A model generated the notes under the pieces. That model was not told where the DNA came from and ran no database searches. It saw only the letters and a list, made by a program, of their open reading frames with translations. The position numbers were made by a program, and so were the translations under genes. This document shows positions 33,474 through 46,400 of a stretch of DNA of 64,000 bases, piece by piece (position 1 is the stretch's first letter; each line of letters begins with the position of its first letter). Location of the stretch: contig NC_034012.1 in the NCBI RefSeq assembly GCF_000346465.2, positions 8,788,294-8,852,293 of the forward strand. Reading direction: 5' to 3'. The stretch comes from Prunus persica (lineage: Eukaryota; Streptophyta; Magnoliopsida; Rosales; Rosaceae).

Positions 33474-33989
33474 TGGTTGAATTTCTTGCAACCCACAAGT
33501 TCACGTTCCGAATTATTTGGGTAATTATTTTATGGACTAATCAGGGCTTGACATGTAAGGTGGATTGAGATAAATGAGCATATATACCGGGTGTATTTTG
33601 TTGCAGATAATTATGCCAAGGAGAATAACCTAAATCATTGATATGTTATATATTTCTCTTAGATAAAGATAAAATTTTAGATAATTTGAAAAAATTTCTT
33701 AGATGAAGATATGATTTTAGATAATTTGAAAATTCAACCATGAGATCATATAGATATATACATGAACAAACGCCTCAACTTGCCGTCGTTTCTCTTTTTG
33801 CCTGTCAACATTTTTCATATGGAGTTGTTCAGATTTTGATATGGCTGAAATGATATATATATGTGTGTACAAAGATGATATATTTTTGGTCTGTTTTTAG
33901 GGATTTTTTTCAAATTTTCTAACCTATATGTATATCGAAAGTATTAGATGGCGGGAAAAACCAACCTATATGTATTGAGTATATGGTTA

Positions 33990-34188
33990 TATGTAGAAGA
34001 AGGGAAGGATCCTTGATATATACGTCAAAGATATGGAACAATATCGGAAAGACCAAAAATTGGGCATTGACGATGGATTGCCATTTAACTTATTTATTTC
34101 CATAAAAGGAAGGATGTGAAATTAAATAAGAGGATTGGAATACCAGGTTTCCAAATTTTATCTTTTGCTGGACCAGTGTTTTTTACAT
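33990..34188 (+). other. Orphan copy of the protease upstream region
   Basis: Similar to 22080-22240 (AATATCGGAAAGACC, TTGACGATGGATTGCCATTT, AATACCAGGTTT). Instead of a protease body it runs into F-box/LRR-like sequence near 34189. Confidence 0.6.
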
Positions 34189-34320
34189 TAAAAAAACTGT
34201 CCTGCATTCGAATATTTGACTCTGGATGGACTTCTTATGAAGGATGTTTCTTATCTGTCCCCAGACAAATGATGTCTCTCGAATTATTCTTTGGATGCAA
34301 AATCGGGGAAAACAAATTTT
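34189..34320 (+). pseudogene. F-box/LRR (FBD-type) gene fragment 1
   Basis: Reads CPAFEYLTLDGLLMKDVSYL and then hits a stop. It is a diverged partner of fragment 2 at 34.9-35.2 kb, which shares the CPALEYLTIEGLLMKHVSF block. No F-box or complete LRR remains. Confidence 0.65.
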
Positions 34321-34329
34321 AAAAAAAAA

Positions 34330-34725
34330 TACAGTATCTATGTAAAGCGTATAGCCATGCGGCTATACTATTTTCAAATAGTGCAGCCGATCGGCTTTAA
34401 CATAAAAAAATCCCGAGTCGAGCCGCGCGGCTGTACTATTTGTAAAAAAAAAAAAGAGGCCCTCCTAGCGCCTGGTGTCGATTATCGATTCGGTGGCCGC
34501 GTGTCAACAAAGTATCGCCGCACGGCTATACGATTTTTATGCGGGGTAGAGCCGCGAGGCTGTACTATTTGTAAAAAAAAAAAAAAAAAGACCCGCCTAG
34601 CGCCTGGCGTCCGACGTCCGACTAGCGATTCGGTGCCACGTGTCCTCAAAGCATAGCAATAAAGGCCACACTCCGTAGTATAGCCGCGCGGCGATACTAT
34701 TTATTTAAAAAAAATTAAAAAAAAT
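34330..34725. repeat. GC-rich repeats with AGCCGCGCGGCT-type palindromes and poly-A tracts
   Basis: Several units combine TATAGCC--GCGGCTATACTATT with a poly-A run and CCTAGCGCCTGGCGTC-type sequence. GC content is sharply above the surroundings. The same palindrome recurs at 28285-28300. No coding content was recognised. It separates the two F-box fragments. Confidence 0.7.
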
Positions 34726-34899
34726 GATCTTAGATATATACTATTAATTTGCTAGTTTAGATAATATATACTTTATAGATTTAAATTTTTTAATATATTT
34801 TGTTTTTATTCCATACTATGCCAGGAACAACGTATGGACTTCAATGGTGAAGGAGACTACTTTCTTTTTTTTTCTTTTTTTTTTTCATAGAAGCGTTTT

Positions 34900-35184
34900 T
34901 AGGTGCAAAACAGTCGGGGTTTTGAAACTTATGCTCCTCCTGCTTCAGGGTGTTTCCCAAATCTCAAATCCCTCGATGTTGGAGTTCATTGTCCTGGTAA
35001 GAGCTTAATGGAAAAGCTTTTTACAAACTGTCCTGCACTTGAATATTTGACTATTGAAGGACTTCTTATGAAGCATGTTTCTTTTATGTCCAGACATGAT
35101 GTCTTAAGAATTATTCTTTGGATGCAAGATCCCTCGTCAATGCCAATATTGTTTTCTGGTACCATTATTTTGCAGCAGGCCTAG
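34900..35184 (+). pseudogene. F-box/LRR (FBD-type) gene fragment 2
   Basis: After an acceptor-like TTTTTAG, the frame reads CFPNLKSLDVGVHCPGKSLM, then KLFTNCPALEYLTIEGLLMK, characteristic LRR sequence of the F-box/FBD/LRR family. There is no ATG, no F-box and no FBD domain in the window, so it is an exon-sized fragment ending in a stop at 35182-35184. Confidence 0.7.
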
Positions 35185-35488
35185 GTTATGAGAAATTCGT
35201 GTTTTAATGAAATGTGGGGGTTGGTTGCTACATAGAAGCCAAGACATGCATTTCACAAGTGTGTGCAAAATTTGTATCACAAGCTCATTATCAGCCATAT
35301 GTTGGCAATAAAATTCAATGTTGAAATTGAAATGTGCTGATGTTTTTACACAATGGGCACTTCCACTTATAAGATATTGATATAATAACAGACTAATCTA
35401 TACATCAAAGGCTCAAAGACAATACATAGATAGCCGCAAAAATTGATCTTGCAAAAACAGAATAGTATATTATGCATCTCTACCCCAC

Positions 35489-38400
35489 TCAGCGACTTCT
35501 TATTATCCTGCAAAATTTTAAGCAAAAAATTTATAAATCACTCATATCCAGTCAATGCACTAAATGGAAGTTTAATAAAAATTAAGTGTTATATAAATTT
35601 CTTGCCTTCCCAATCGAGAGAGTTCGGGTTCCGCAAGAAGCATATCTTGCAGTGGTTTTGCATTCTTTTCCCTCTCAGCAAAACTGCAAGACAAGGGAGG
35701 CAACTAAAGTTTCAGTAATTTCAAACCAGGATTGCTAACTCATTTTCCCAGATAACTAGATGGTAAACAAAACATCAAGGCTCTAATAATTGCTCTCTGA
35801 ACCATTTTATTATACCCATCACCCAAGTTTTGACTGCTTCCCTAAATAAAGTTTCACAGTTCCTTCATACCTTATCTCTGTGGTAAATCAAATTTATCTT
35901 CGTATGCATGAGACCTTTTTCCCCTTAATATGGTAAATTTAATGCAGTGTGACTGAGAACTCAATATTTCAACAATTACTTCTCTAACAGAAAGAAAAAC
36001 ACAATCAACATAAAACTCATGGACTAAAATTTTCTAATAATCTTTGCAATTTCCCTACTGTTTAATAGGCCATACATAGTACACCCCTACAAGTTTGAGT
36101 TGCAGTTAAGATGTCTTGACCAATAATTTGATTAATCCCTATATGAGAAAAGCGCAACAGAAATGAAATTTAAAACTGCTGTTTCTCAGGCAAGGCAAAA
36201 GTAGTGAACTACCCACCTAAACATTTGATCAAGGGAGATAAGCTTGTTGTGAATAGTGTGCTTGCTGCCAACATAAGTCACAACTAAGCTACCAGCATCT
36301 GGGTGGGGCCAGCTCCTTGAATTAGGAAACCGGAGTACAAATGTACCAGATTCCTGTAAACCCCTTGAACCTTGAAGTGAAGTTTCAGCTTCTTCCTTCG
36401 TAATGAATCCTTCTATCCACTTGGGAGATGTTGAACTCCACATTGTATTTATCCAATCTTTTGATAACGTTAAAGCTACAGGATATAACCAACACCACAT
36501 CTTTTCAAAGTTCTCTTGGGCCAGATATTCTTGGCAACCAGCAATTCTCCTCAGTAGCTCAAAGTCCTGAAAACATTTCCCAAAGGAAAAGAATAAACAC
36601 TTTTTGCAAGCTAAATCAAACATGACAACTTCATCCTCAAAACTAGTTCCCGCAGAGTTTCATTATGACATATTATCCAGAGTGTAAAAGCAACAAGCTT
36701 GATATGAAAAAATGATTTGGCTACATATGATGAAATTAACCCCTGGATTCTCCAAATCTAAACTAAAGCAACCACATAGCTATTTATGATATTTGTTAAA
36801 AATCTTCCCTACAGAAAAATTTCACAAACTTAATGGATTGAACACAAAGATAAAATTTATTAAAAAATACAACTCATCTGAAAGCTTGACAGTGTGTAGT
36901 GTTGATTGCTCAACCAACTTCAATTGTCTTGTCATGCAACAATCCTTGATAAATGGTTGATTCTGCTCTAGGAGCATCATCATGAGCATAAGATGCACTT
37001 GATCTCATAGGAGATTCAAAATGTCTACATCTTAAATATCTAAACCAAGCATATACTTGAGAGAGAGAGAGAGAGGAACCTGTTGTGTGAGAGCCCGAGA
37101 ATTACAAGCAGCAATCTTCATGAATTGCTCTTCAATTTCAAAAACCACACTTTCCCATGGAACCTGGTGTTTATTTTGTGAGATCAAATTCCAAGCCTTA
37201 TTTCCTTCCTCTATCAATTGCTTCGCCATTGCTATTTGGTGCCTGAGGGAATAAATAAGAAAGAAAAAAGATTCTGATTATACAAGGATAAGGAAATATA
37301 TGGTATCTAAAGCACAAATCAAGGATCACTAGGTAGTAGCATAATCAAACTCTAATCCTTTTTTTTTTTTCTTTTAAACTGAGAAATTTTTTCTTCTCTT
37401 GGGTGAATTGACATAAGTATACACACGAAAGGGGGTTTAGTGATTACATGATCAGTAATATATTGAGCCTGAAATGAAAACAATGGATCTGTTGTATTCT
37501 TACTCAAAATTAGAATCATAGCAAAGGAAGGATGAAAAGAATAGAAAAATACAGCTGTTCCCTACAATTCTTTTGGATTTGATATGAGTCAGTTTTTACA
37601 GGAATGTCTAGTTGGAATCTGAAACTGAAAAGAAAACTAAATTTGGCAACCAATGGAATAGAAGGGTTGAAGGAGGATTCTTTTTTTTCTGTCATAATGA
37701 ACAGAAATGACAAATATCATGCAAGAAAGAATATCATCATATATTTGTTAACTCAACCGAGTCTGTAATATTTATATTAAGAAAAACACTAGTGATTACC
37801 TGTGGTGTGAACATCCTGAATATAAGGAAACCTGATGGGAAAAACTCAAAAGTTCTTCGTTAGAAACAGTGCTGGAAATCTCCTTGAGCAGAAGAGTCTT
37901 CTCAGTTAAACCTGCTAGGCAGTATTTAAAAATGGTTGCATCCGACATTGGATTTCTACTACTTGATGTACTCTTGAGAGCTGAGTTTCTCGCTTCGGGG
38001 TTCTCTGAATCAGTTTGGGAGTCATCTAATTCTTCAAGACTGTCGGATCTCCTCACCACATTTTTAACCTAATTTTCAATTTATTTCAATTAGACTCTTG
38101 TCAATATTCACACACACACACGCCCAAAAAAAAAAAGTGCACATTTCCATATATCGATGTTAGAAAATTTATTCTAAAGGTTGCATATCTTTTGAAAATA
38201 GGATCATTCCAGCACAATAAATTAAACAAATACCATGATCCAACCTACTTACTATGATTATCTTCAAATAATGCATTAAATATATTTTTATCTTTCCTTC
38301 TGCTCAAATGGAAACATTAGCAAAAATGTAAATCATTCTTTTTCACCATTCAGCCTTATCAGGAATATTAATAAAATTTCAAAAGTTACATTCTTCGGAA

Positions 38401-41400
38401 ATTATCAGAATTATTTTTTTTCACTGAACTGAAATAATTTTAAAAAATATCCCTTTCTTCCCAGCAGAGGTTGAAAAGAATCACACTTTTAGAAGAGTTT
38501 ACACTGTTTTTCAACTCTCCTATTATTTTGAAGTTACTCATATGGGGTCCCTTATATAGGAAGACTTTTGACAGAAAATGCTGGAGAAGACAAATTCGGT
38601 CATGATCATTAGCGTATCTGGATTATCTAATTGTTCATTATATTACTTCCAACAGAATAAGAATTTCAAACAAAAGCACCCCATGGAATATTTTTGTATC
38701 ATGAAACTCACTTATCATTATAAGAGAAAACTAATGAATACCTGATTAGCAGTTCTGGAATGAGAGTTGCATTCGTCATCTTGTCCCAATCTACACCGCT
38801 TTGATGATGGACTCAGTTTTTCTTCATGAATAGAACTGTGATGAAGTTCTAATGTTTCATCATCCAATCCCGATAACTGAGATAAATTAAGTTGATCATT
38901 GGCAGATGCTGGCCTTTTCCACAATCTAGAGGACATCCGAGTACTACGATTCCTTGAGATACAACGAATAGGAGGGGAGAATGCCTTGAGGAAAGGATAT
39001 GTTTCCAGTTTTGGCATGTGAAACATTATGCGGAACATCCGATTATCACACTTAGATGAAAGCTGAAATGAGAAAGAGGATAGTCATTGAAAATTTCTAG
39101 CAGAACATAGAAACATTTGGCAAATAAGTAGATCTTGCACTAAAACTCATCAAAATAATACCCCTATGTGTATTCACCTCAGAAATGGAACATTTTCAAC
39201 AGTAAACCAATCACAAGATGCTAAATGAGAGGGACATCAGTGTCGATTGTTCTCACACATGCAGGAGCACACATGTACACCCATATCATATGCAAACAAG
39301 TGACTTCCTCCCACTACAATAGAATTTAGACCTGTGACATTGAGAGCATACAATAGCTTGGAATGATGGCTGATTGAACAGTACATCGATAATTTTGCAG
39401 GGATGATTTCTAAGGGGAACCTAAAAGATGGACAGATCGGATCATTAGACCACATTGCATGGCGGGCCTAACAATCCCTTAATTTAGCGAAATCAAGGGA
39501 TCCCTTAGTGTATGGGCCCTAACCTGAAGCACTAGAGTTCGTCATCATGATGAGGAACAATTTTCACAATTTTGTCAGCATAAGAGATTTATCAAATAAA
39601 CCTATTTAATATCATGCTTGTAAGTACCAATGTGTAGGGAAGTATCTCATATATCTTCACAAAAGGTGCCAAAAAGATATGTTCTCTCTAACTTAGAACC
39701 TGAGATATCTTCAGCTTAAAAGACGCATGCCCATGCAGCATTTTACTTGGTCTATCGCAAGAAGCAAATTCAACCCCATCTTGGCTTGCCAAAAGAGGAG
39801 CTTCTCCGTCACTTGTCTTCTCCACAGGTGCCCCATTGTCAGCATATACGAGAGAAGCAATAACCTGTAATAGAAGCAATGTGTCAACTGTGCATGCTAA
39901 TATTTAGTCACTGTTGCACATGAAATTTAACAATGCATGTAGTGCACAAAATCCAAATACAAACCTCCAACTCCTTGTTTATAGGATGGGAAAAGGCATC
40001 TAACAGTACAACATCCAGTGAAAAAATCCTGCGACAAGAGGCCTGTGATATGGTAAATAAAAGTGGCAATATCAATTAGGAGATATCTCATTGCAGTAGC
40101 CATGGATTATAACTTGAGATATATTAATAAGGCAGACAGCATCCATTACTGTTATAGAATGTTTATGCCCGTCAGAAAACTTTTGAAAATAATAATCAAC
40201 ATATCCAATTGAAGTCATAACAATTTGAATCAACAAAGTTGTAATTCTAACTACTTGGATCCTTGACATTGTACATATTGAGATTTCTGGAAAACAAAAT
40301 CAATTTTATAAAAAGCATCATCACTACTGGTATATTGTAATAGTAGACAAACTTTGTATCAATGAATTCAGTTCATATAAGGAATAATATCTCCAATTGT
40401 GCACCCAAAATGTGCAAGTTAGCCTTGGCATAACAATGAAAATTGTTTCTCTTATAGGAAATATTACGGATGTTTCTAAAAGCTTGTCCACAAAATCTTA
40501 GTTACTCCCAAGGCGTCACATGAAACAGCACAAGGTAATTCTGTCAAAAAGTTTGTTAAGGAAAAAAATGAGTTTACTCCTTTTGAAAGTTGAGTGGTTT
40601 CTCTGAGCATGATTCCTTTTAAAATAAGTGACAAACAAAGAATTATAAGGTTGCATCTTTATAAACCCTGAGATTTTACTGCTACAGCACTTGGAAAGTC
40701 ATAGATGTTACAGAAATAATACAAGGCGACTTTGATGGGAATTTTGAGAGCAATAAATATAGCAGTTTATGTCATAAGAATTATTAAACTCGTTTTCGGG
40801 ACTTCATATATGTATTCTTTAAATGATACTGCTGGAGAACAGTGAAATGTAACTCTGTATGTTAGTCCGTTTTGATTTCCCACGTGCATAGAGTGGTAGT
40901 AATGAGGACCACGAAAGAGATACCACAGACACCCAAACTGACCTTGCCACCAACAATACTCCAAACACCATCACTGCCCTCTTCAATCTCCGATGCAGAT
41001 GAATTATCAATGGATAATTGTAGAGGTGGGTCCTGGAATACAAATATATTTCTCTGTAATAAACATTTACTTTGGTGAAGAGGGAACTGGATGGGATAGG
41101 AAAGTGAGTAAATTGAAAGAATCCCTTAAGGAATCACAAGGTTTGCAACTACTACACACCTTAGCATAGTATTCCATAATAGATGAAGTTAAGGGCAAAA
41201 CTTTATGATTGTGGACATAACCCTGCAAACTGTTGTCATCTCCACCACCACAAACCAAAGTGATCTTCGTCAAACCACCTGAAATGGAATCTTTGTTGAA
41301 CAACGGTGACATAGCTCTCTTTCCCGCAATTTCACCATCAATGTGTAGCAGCACAAAATCAGACGAAACCTAAAGTGAACCCATAAACTCTGAGCATCTC

Positions 41401-42337
41401 ATATATTAAACACAGAAGGTAAACACTAATTTCACCAATGACAAGGGGTACCGAAACTGCTTTTCATATGTAAGAAACAAAAAACCAAAACAAAATCTTT
41501 TTTTCTTCTCCCTTAGTATACTTTTATCATTAAATAGAGTCTGAGTTCTTTTTTTTTTTTTTTCCTTAACATAGATAGCTTCTTAGTCACATTATGCTCT
41601 TGTATTTACCAATGTAATAAAATCCATGCGCTCCCTCCCCAAACAAAATGTTCGAAATGAGTAAATCTTTCAATAACTAATACATCATACCTCACACCCA
41701 ATATGAATCCATTTCTCCATAGGAAACTCAGTCTCCATAGCTACATGTGGAACTTCTGACAGTGAAGTCAAGTCACAAGTTTCAGGAGCTTCCTTGTGTA
41801 CGATACCCAATGGCAAGAGCACCATTTTCTTCTTCTCACTCAGAACAAGAAAAGGAGCACCTTCCGTGGCACCTGATTGCACCTGCATATCCGACACTCA
41901 ATGAACAACCATTTCACAAAATGATCCAAAAAACATAACAGAACACATAAGAATCGACAAACATTCAAAACAAAGCACTTGGGTTAAATTGTCCATATAT
42001 ATAGAAAAACAAAAACAGAACAGAACTCAACAAGAAACATGAACAAACAAAAATCAATCATCATAAAAGTCCAAGAAACCATCAGCAACCATAAAAAACA
42101 CAAAAGTGAGAAATGGGCATTCATCCTAATACCCAAAAGAAGTAAAAAGAAATACAAAAGAAATGAGGAACTGGGTAGTTTAAGACAAACCTGAATGAGC
42201 CTGGCAGGGAAGGCAGTGGAGCTCATGAGGTAAAGCCAAAAGCAAAGAGAGAAAGCTCCTTCCTGTACTTCAATTTCCGCTCTGAAATCCTTTAGCAGCG
42301 AGTAGTATTCCACGCTATCTTTTTCCTCATTAGCCAT
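35489..42337 (-). CDS. SHB: Plant SH2-domain protein (STAT-like, SHA/SHB family)
   Basis: One of the rare plant proteins with an SH2 phosphotyrosine-binding domain. Twelve exons: 42337-42191, 41882-41691, 41369-41160, 41032-40943, 40042-39965, 39864-39700, 39062-38742, 38068-37800, 37242-37080, 36566-36217, 35683-35606 and 35507-35489, about 693 aa with continuous phase. The start is MANEEKDSVEYYSLLKDFRA. The first 250 residues form a lectin-like or LamG-like region (EKWIHIGCEV, DFVLLHIDGEIAGK). The middle is Ser-rich and low complexity. The SH2 domain is near the C-terminus (WIEGFITKEEAETSLQ, then GTFVLRFPNSRSW, where Arg of VLRF is the phosphotyrosine-binding Arg). The last intron uses a GC donor; reading through it gives a short alternative tail. 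It matches Arabidopsis STATLB (recalled At1g78540) in position after the kinase gene. Confidence 0.85.
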
Positions 42338-42983
42338 TGTTCTTCTTCTTCTCAGCCTTTGCTCAACAACCTCAACTGGGTTTCTTCGTTGCTTTTGTTT
42401 CTCAAAAACCTTAAAACTCTGTCGCTGTCTGTCTTCGGGAACAAAACAGCGGTTCTTTTTAGCGACCGCTGTCAACTAACGGTTGGTACTGTTGGTGCTC
42501 TGTTCCGGTTGTGCGTGAGATGGGTAGTAATCTGGTGCTCCGCGGAGTAGAAGGAATTTGACTACAATCAACTCGCGCCATATAAAGGGGCATGAAATGT
42601 AGTAGGGCCTGGGCCTAACAATAGGGCCCTAAAGCCCAACAAAAATAATACATCTACAGGGAAGATTTATTTATTTTTTTAATAGCATAAAGCAAAAGAA
42701 TATCAAGATGAAAGAAAACCAAAATGAAAAGCTCAATTCACTCCTTAACCCAATTACACAAGGCCAAGTTGAGGTTTGATATATTTTTTTTCCTTGGGAA
42801 TGCACAGGTAAACTTAATATGAAATGAAAATATAATTAATTTTTCTCTTTGGACCCATATCTTTTAAATTTTTTCCCCATGACATAAAATACTAAATAAT
42901 ATTAATTTGATTAGATGGTATGAGGTCCAATACCATTCACCGCGTAGCATTTTCCGTTATTCTAATTGAAGAATATATTTTGT

Positions 42984-43029
<46 letters not shown>

Positions 43030-43425
43030 GTAGCAAAGGTTGGTCTACAACAAGCGTTAGTCATTTAAAACACGTCCAACAATATGCTTTGAAACGATGA
43101 GAACTACCACAATAAACCCCCTAATCAATTGGACATTAATTTAACATGTGAAAATCTGCTGAAGTAATGAAAAGTACGCCACAGAACAATATAAGGGATC
43201 ATCAGTGTCGGTTGATACAAATCAAAGCATTCTATCATCCGTATCGGCGACACACGTTTGAAGCTTTGACAATTCTGGAAAAGGTTAGCATGATGGAGGG
43301 AGCATATGAGAGACCTGAAAACACCAGAGTAATTTCATGTTTTTAATTTTCTTCTTTAAATCTGGATGTAATAATTAAGAGAAAATCAAGCACAAATTTT
43401 CCTACTTGCAGTTTGGAAGACAATT
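42338..43425. other. Promoter of the SH2 gene, intergenic DNA and a GA microsatellite
   Basis: Upstream of the SH2 gene to about 42.6 kb, then unremarkable AT-rich DNA. A GA repeat of about 37 bases lies at 42991-43027. The 3' UTR of ARP4 probably covers part of 43.2-43.4 kb. Confidence 0.5.
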
Positions 43426-46400
43426 TCAAGGGCATTTTCTTTGTACATAAGAAGCCCCATGCTCCTCATACCTGTTGATTGCAATCACATGAAGCAAACT
43501 ATCAATAGAGAACCACTGAACACACTGTATGATTTCTTAATCATCACTTAAAGACGTATATTGTTTTATACCGCTAAACAAGCTAGTCTAAGTGCAAACA
43601 CAGGTGAAATCATGAAACTTACTCAGCCTTGGAGAACCACATTTGCTGGAATGAACCAAGAGACGCCAGTATACTCCCACCTATCCAAACACTGCAAAAA
43701 AGAAAAAAAAAACCATAATGAAGTCAGGGGAAGATAAATTGCATGAATGTTATATTACCAACATTACATTTAATAACGCAGGCAAGAATAAGAGGTAAAA
43801 CTATAACTATATAAAGGTGAAACTTGAAAGGATTTTACTGAGTGAAAGCTTTATCCGGTAAAATATGCTCTAAGTGTATTCTATATGAGAGAAGTAAAAA
43901 GGTACAAGTTAAATATGCTTATGTATTGGCTTTACCTGAATCGCCTTTCAGTTGAATTCCCACTCGCCAATACTTTAACTCTAGCAGCTTGAGGAGACTC
44001 CTGCGCGCGCACACACACACACAGTGAAATTCTTAACACCAACCCATTGAAACGATATAAGAAATAGAATCCAAATTCAATAACCAAACATTGGCTGAGA
44101 AAAAGAAATATGATCATGTTAGTGCTTCATTGAAAAGCAATACCTCCAGCAAGTCTTTCTCAAGGCGTTCCTTTAACTGTTGCATTGATGCTGTGCCACC
44201 GGCAAGCTGATTAAAAAAGGAGCAACCATATCATATTTCTGAAGCGTGTTCCACTAAGTTGTACATCAAGGAATTCCAAGAATGTAACAAATTAAGCAAT
44301 TTTCAGGAAGTCTTCATATTTACCACAGAGATTTGCAACACTTATTCACCAAGTCCCACCCAAACATATTTTTTTTGCATCCAGATGTCTACTAAACTCC
44401 TTTATGCTATTAGGTTTTGCTAATTAGTTGGGGAAAAAACAAGTGATTTCATGCATTTTACCAGTATACTACTAAATAATTCACGACGAATGTCCACGTC
44501 ACACTTGTTAATGCTCTCGATAACCTGGAGAGAACAAACAATAAGAGTAAACCATCAGTTAACAAAATGAGGGGGGACAAAAACAAAAACAGATAAACAA
44601 CTCCATGGAAGCACCCACTCATTGGAAAATAAAGCACGAATTACCATTTGAGGCAAACCACGAAGAGGAGCAATCTCCGCAAAATTCTCAACACCGGGAA
44701 TTGTCTGACATTTCATAGAAACAAAATAAGATAGATAGAACATGCAGGAAAAGTACCAACTAAAACATATATTTATGCAACCAATCCATCGAGAAATCAC
44801 TTCAACAGAATAGCATTTGGTAACACTGATATCACAGTAAAATCAGAGATCAAACTTTTTTTATCAAGTGAAATTTACAGTTGACTTTTAAAATGTGGTC
44901 CAACCATTTTTATTTATATTGTAACATCAAATCCTCTAAAATTCCAACTGTGTAACCACATATAAAACTAGCCAATTTCCTAAATTTCATTAAGAAAATT
45001 TTAAGTATCAAAATATCACCAATTTTAGTAGACATGAAAAGAAGTTACTACTCTTCCCACAGAAACAAACTTAAGAGATATTCTTTGAGCCATCAATTAT
45101 CTAAGTGCAAAGAACTGCTGAAAATGGACAAGGTTCACATATGATGGACCTCTTGTCCACGCTATTTTGTGCATTATCTTCTCTTTTTCAGTAAAGTTAT
45201 TGTTTCTTGTCTAAAGAAAAATGCTCAAGATGAAACAGCCATATCTCACTTTACACAAGGTTCACATATTAAGACAAAATTGGAAATTTGAAAGCGTCAA
45301 TTACATGAAATTATGTAACAGACAATAATAAGAGCATGGTTAAATGGAAATATGTCCCATGAGATTTCCAAGCATTCAAGAAAGAGTTAAAAGCAGGCAT
45401 CATGTAGTATAGAAGACATCCACCTGAGCCAAGGACGGGTTAAATAGAATATCAGGAATCTTGAATCTATCCGCTCCAATTTCAATTGTCCTGTATCATG
45501 ATCACAAAGTCACTACATATTTATAAAACAAACAAAAATTAAAGCTAATTAAACAGTATTCAATTTGCACAAGATTAGGCATTCATCATTTAATGAGGTG
45601 CACCATGAATTAGCAAGACCGATAACAGACCTAAGGAATTCAAAGATGCAAAAGAATAGGGGAAACAAGAACCCACTTAATAATAGAAAATCATAAAGTA
45701 GAATAAGACTCACTGGCCATCAGGAAGCTCATATGAGGTCGTTGGAATGTTTGAATATGCGCTTTCTGGAAAGAAAAAAAAATGAAAATCCTATTAAAAT
45801 TCTAAATGAACATTTTTGTTTTCCTTGAAGATTCAAGCATTTAATACAGCTATGGACATAGCAACAAGCCTTCTTAAATCACTCAAGCGTATAAGGGAAA
45901 GGAAGAATAGCAAACCATCATATGGAGTGTCAGGGGCTCTACACACACATTCTTTGATATCACTAGCAACCACCCTCTGCCACAAAGCAAAATTTAGTAG
46001 AAAAGGAAAAAGAATATGACTTTTTAATAAGAAATATTCTGGTAAATCACAGACCTGGGAATAGAGTTTGTAGCTTTCTGTGGTATTTGGAAAATCAACA
46101 TCTACCACCTACAACATTGAGATATGGTAATAAAGATATAAAGCTATAAATAAATAAGTCTAAAGCTATACATGTGCATCTAAGTTGAATATTGGCTGAG
46201 TCTCAAGATTGATTAAAAAATAAACAAGTGCAAATTCCAGAGGAACATAATAATCAGGCAGCTGGTATGCACCAAGCCATCAATACAATTTTCAGACTGG
46301 AAGCATATTGCAACTCTTAATCCTCAACTATTTGAGAATACATCCAACAATAGAATCAAAAAGTACCTGAAACTCTCCAGGTCGTGTTTCCTTTCTCTTG

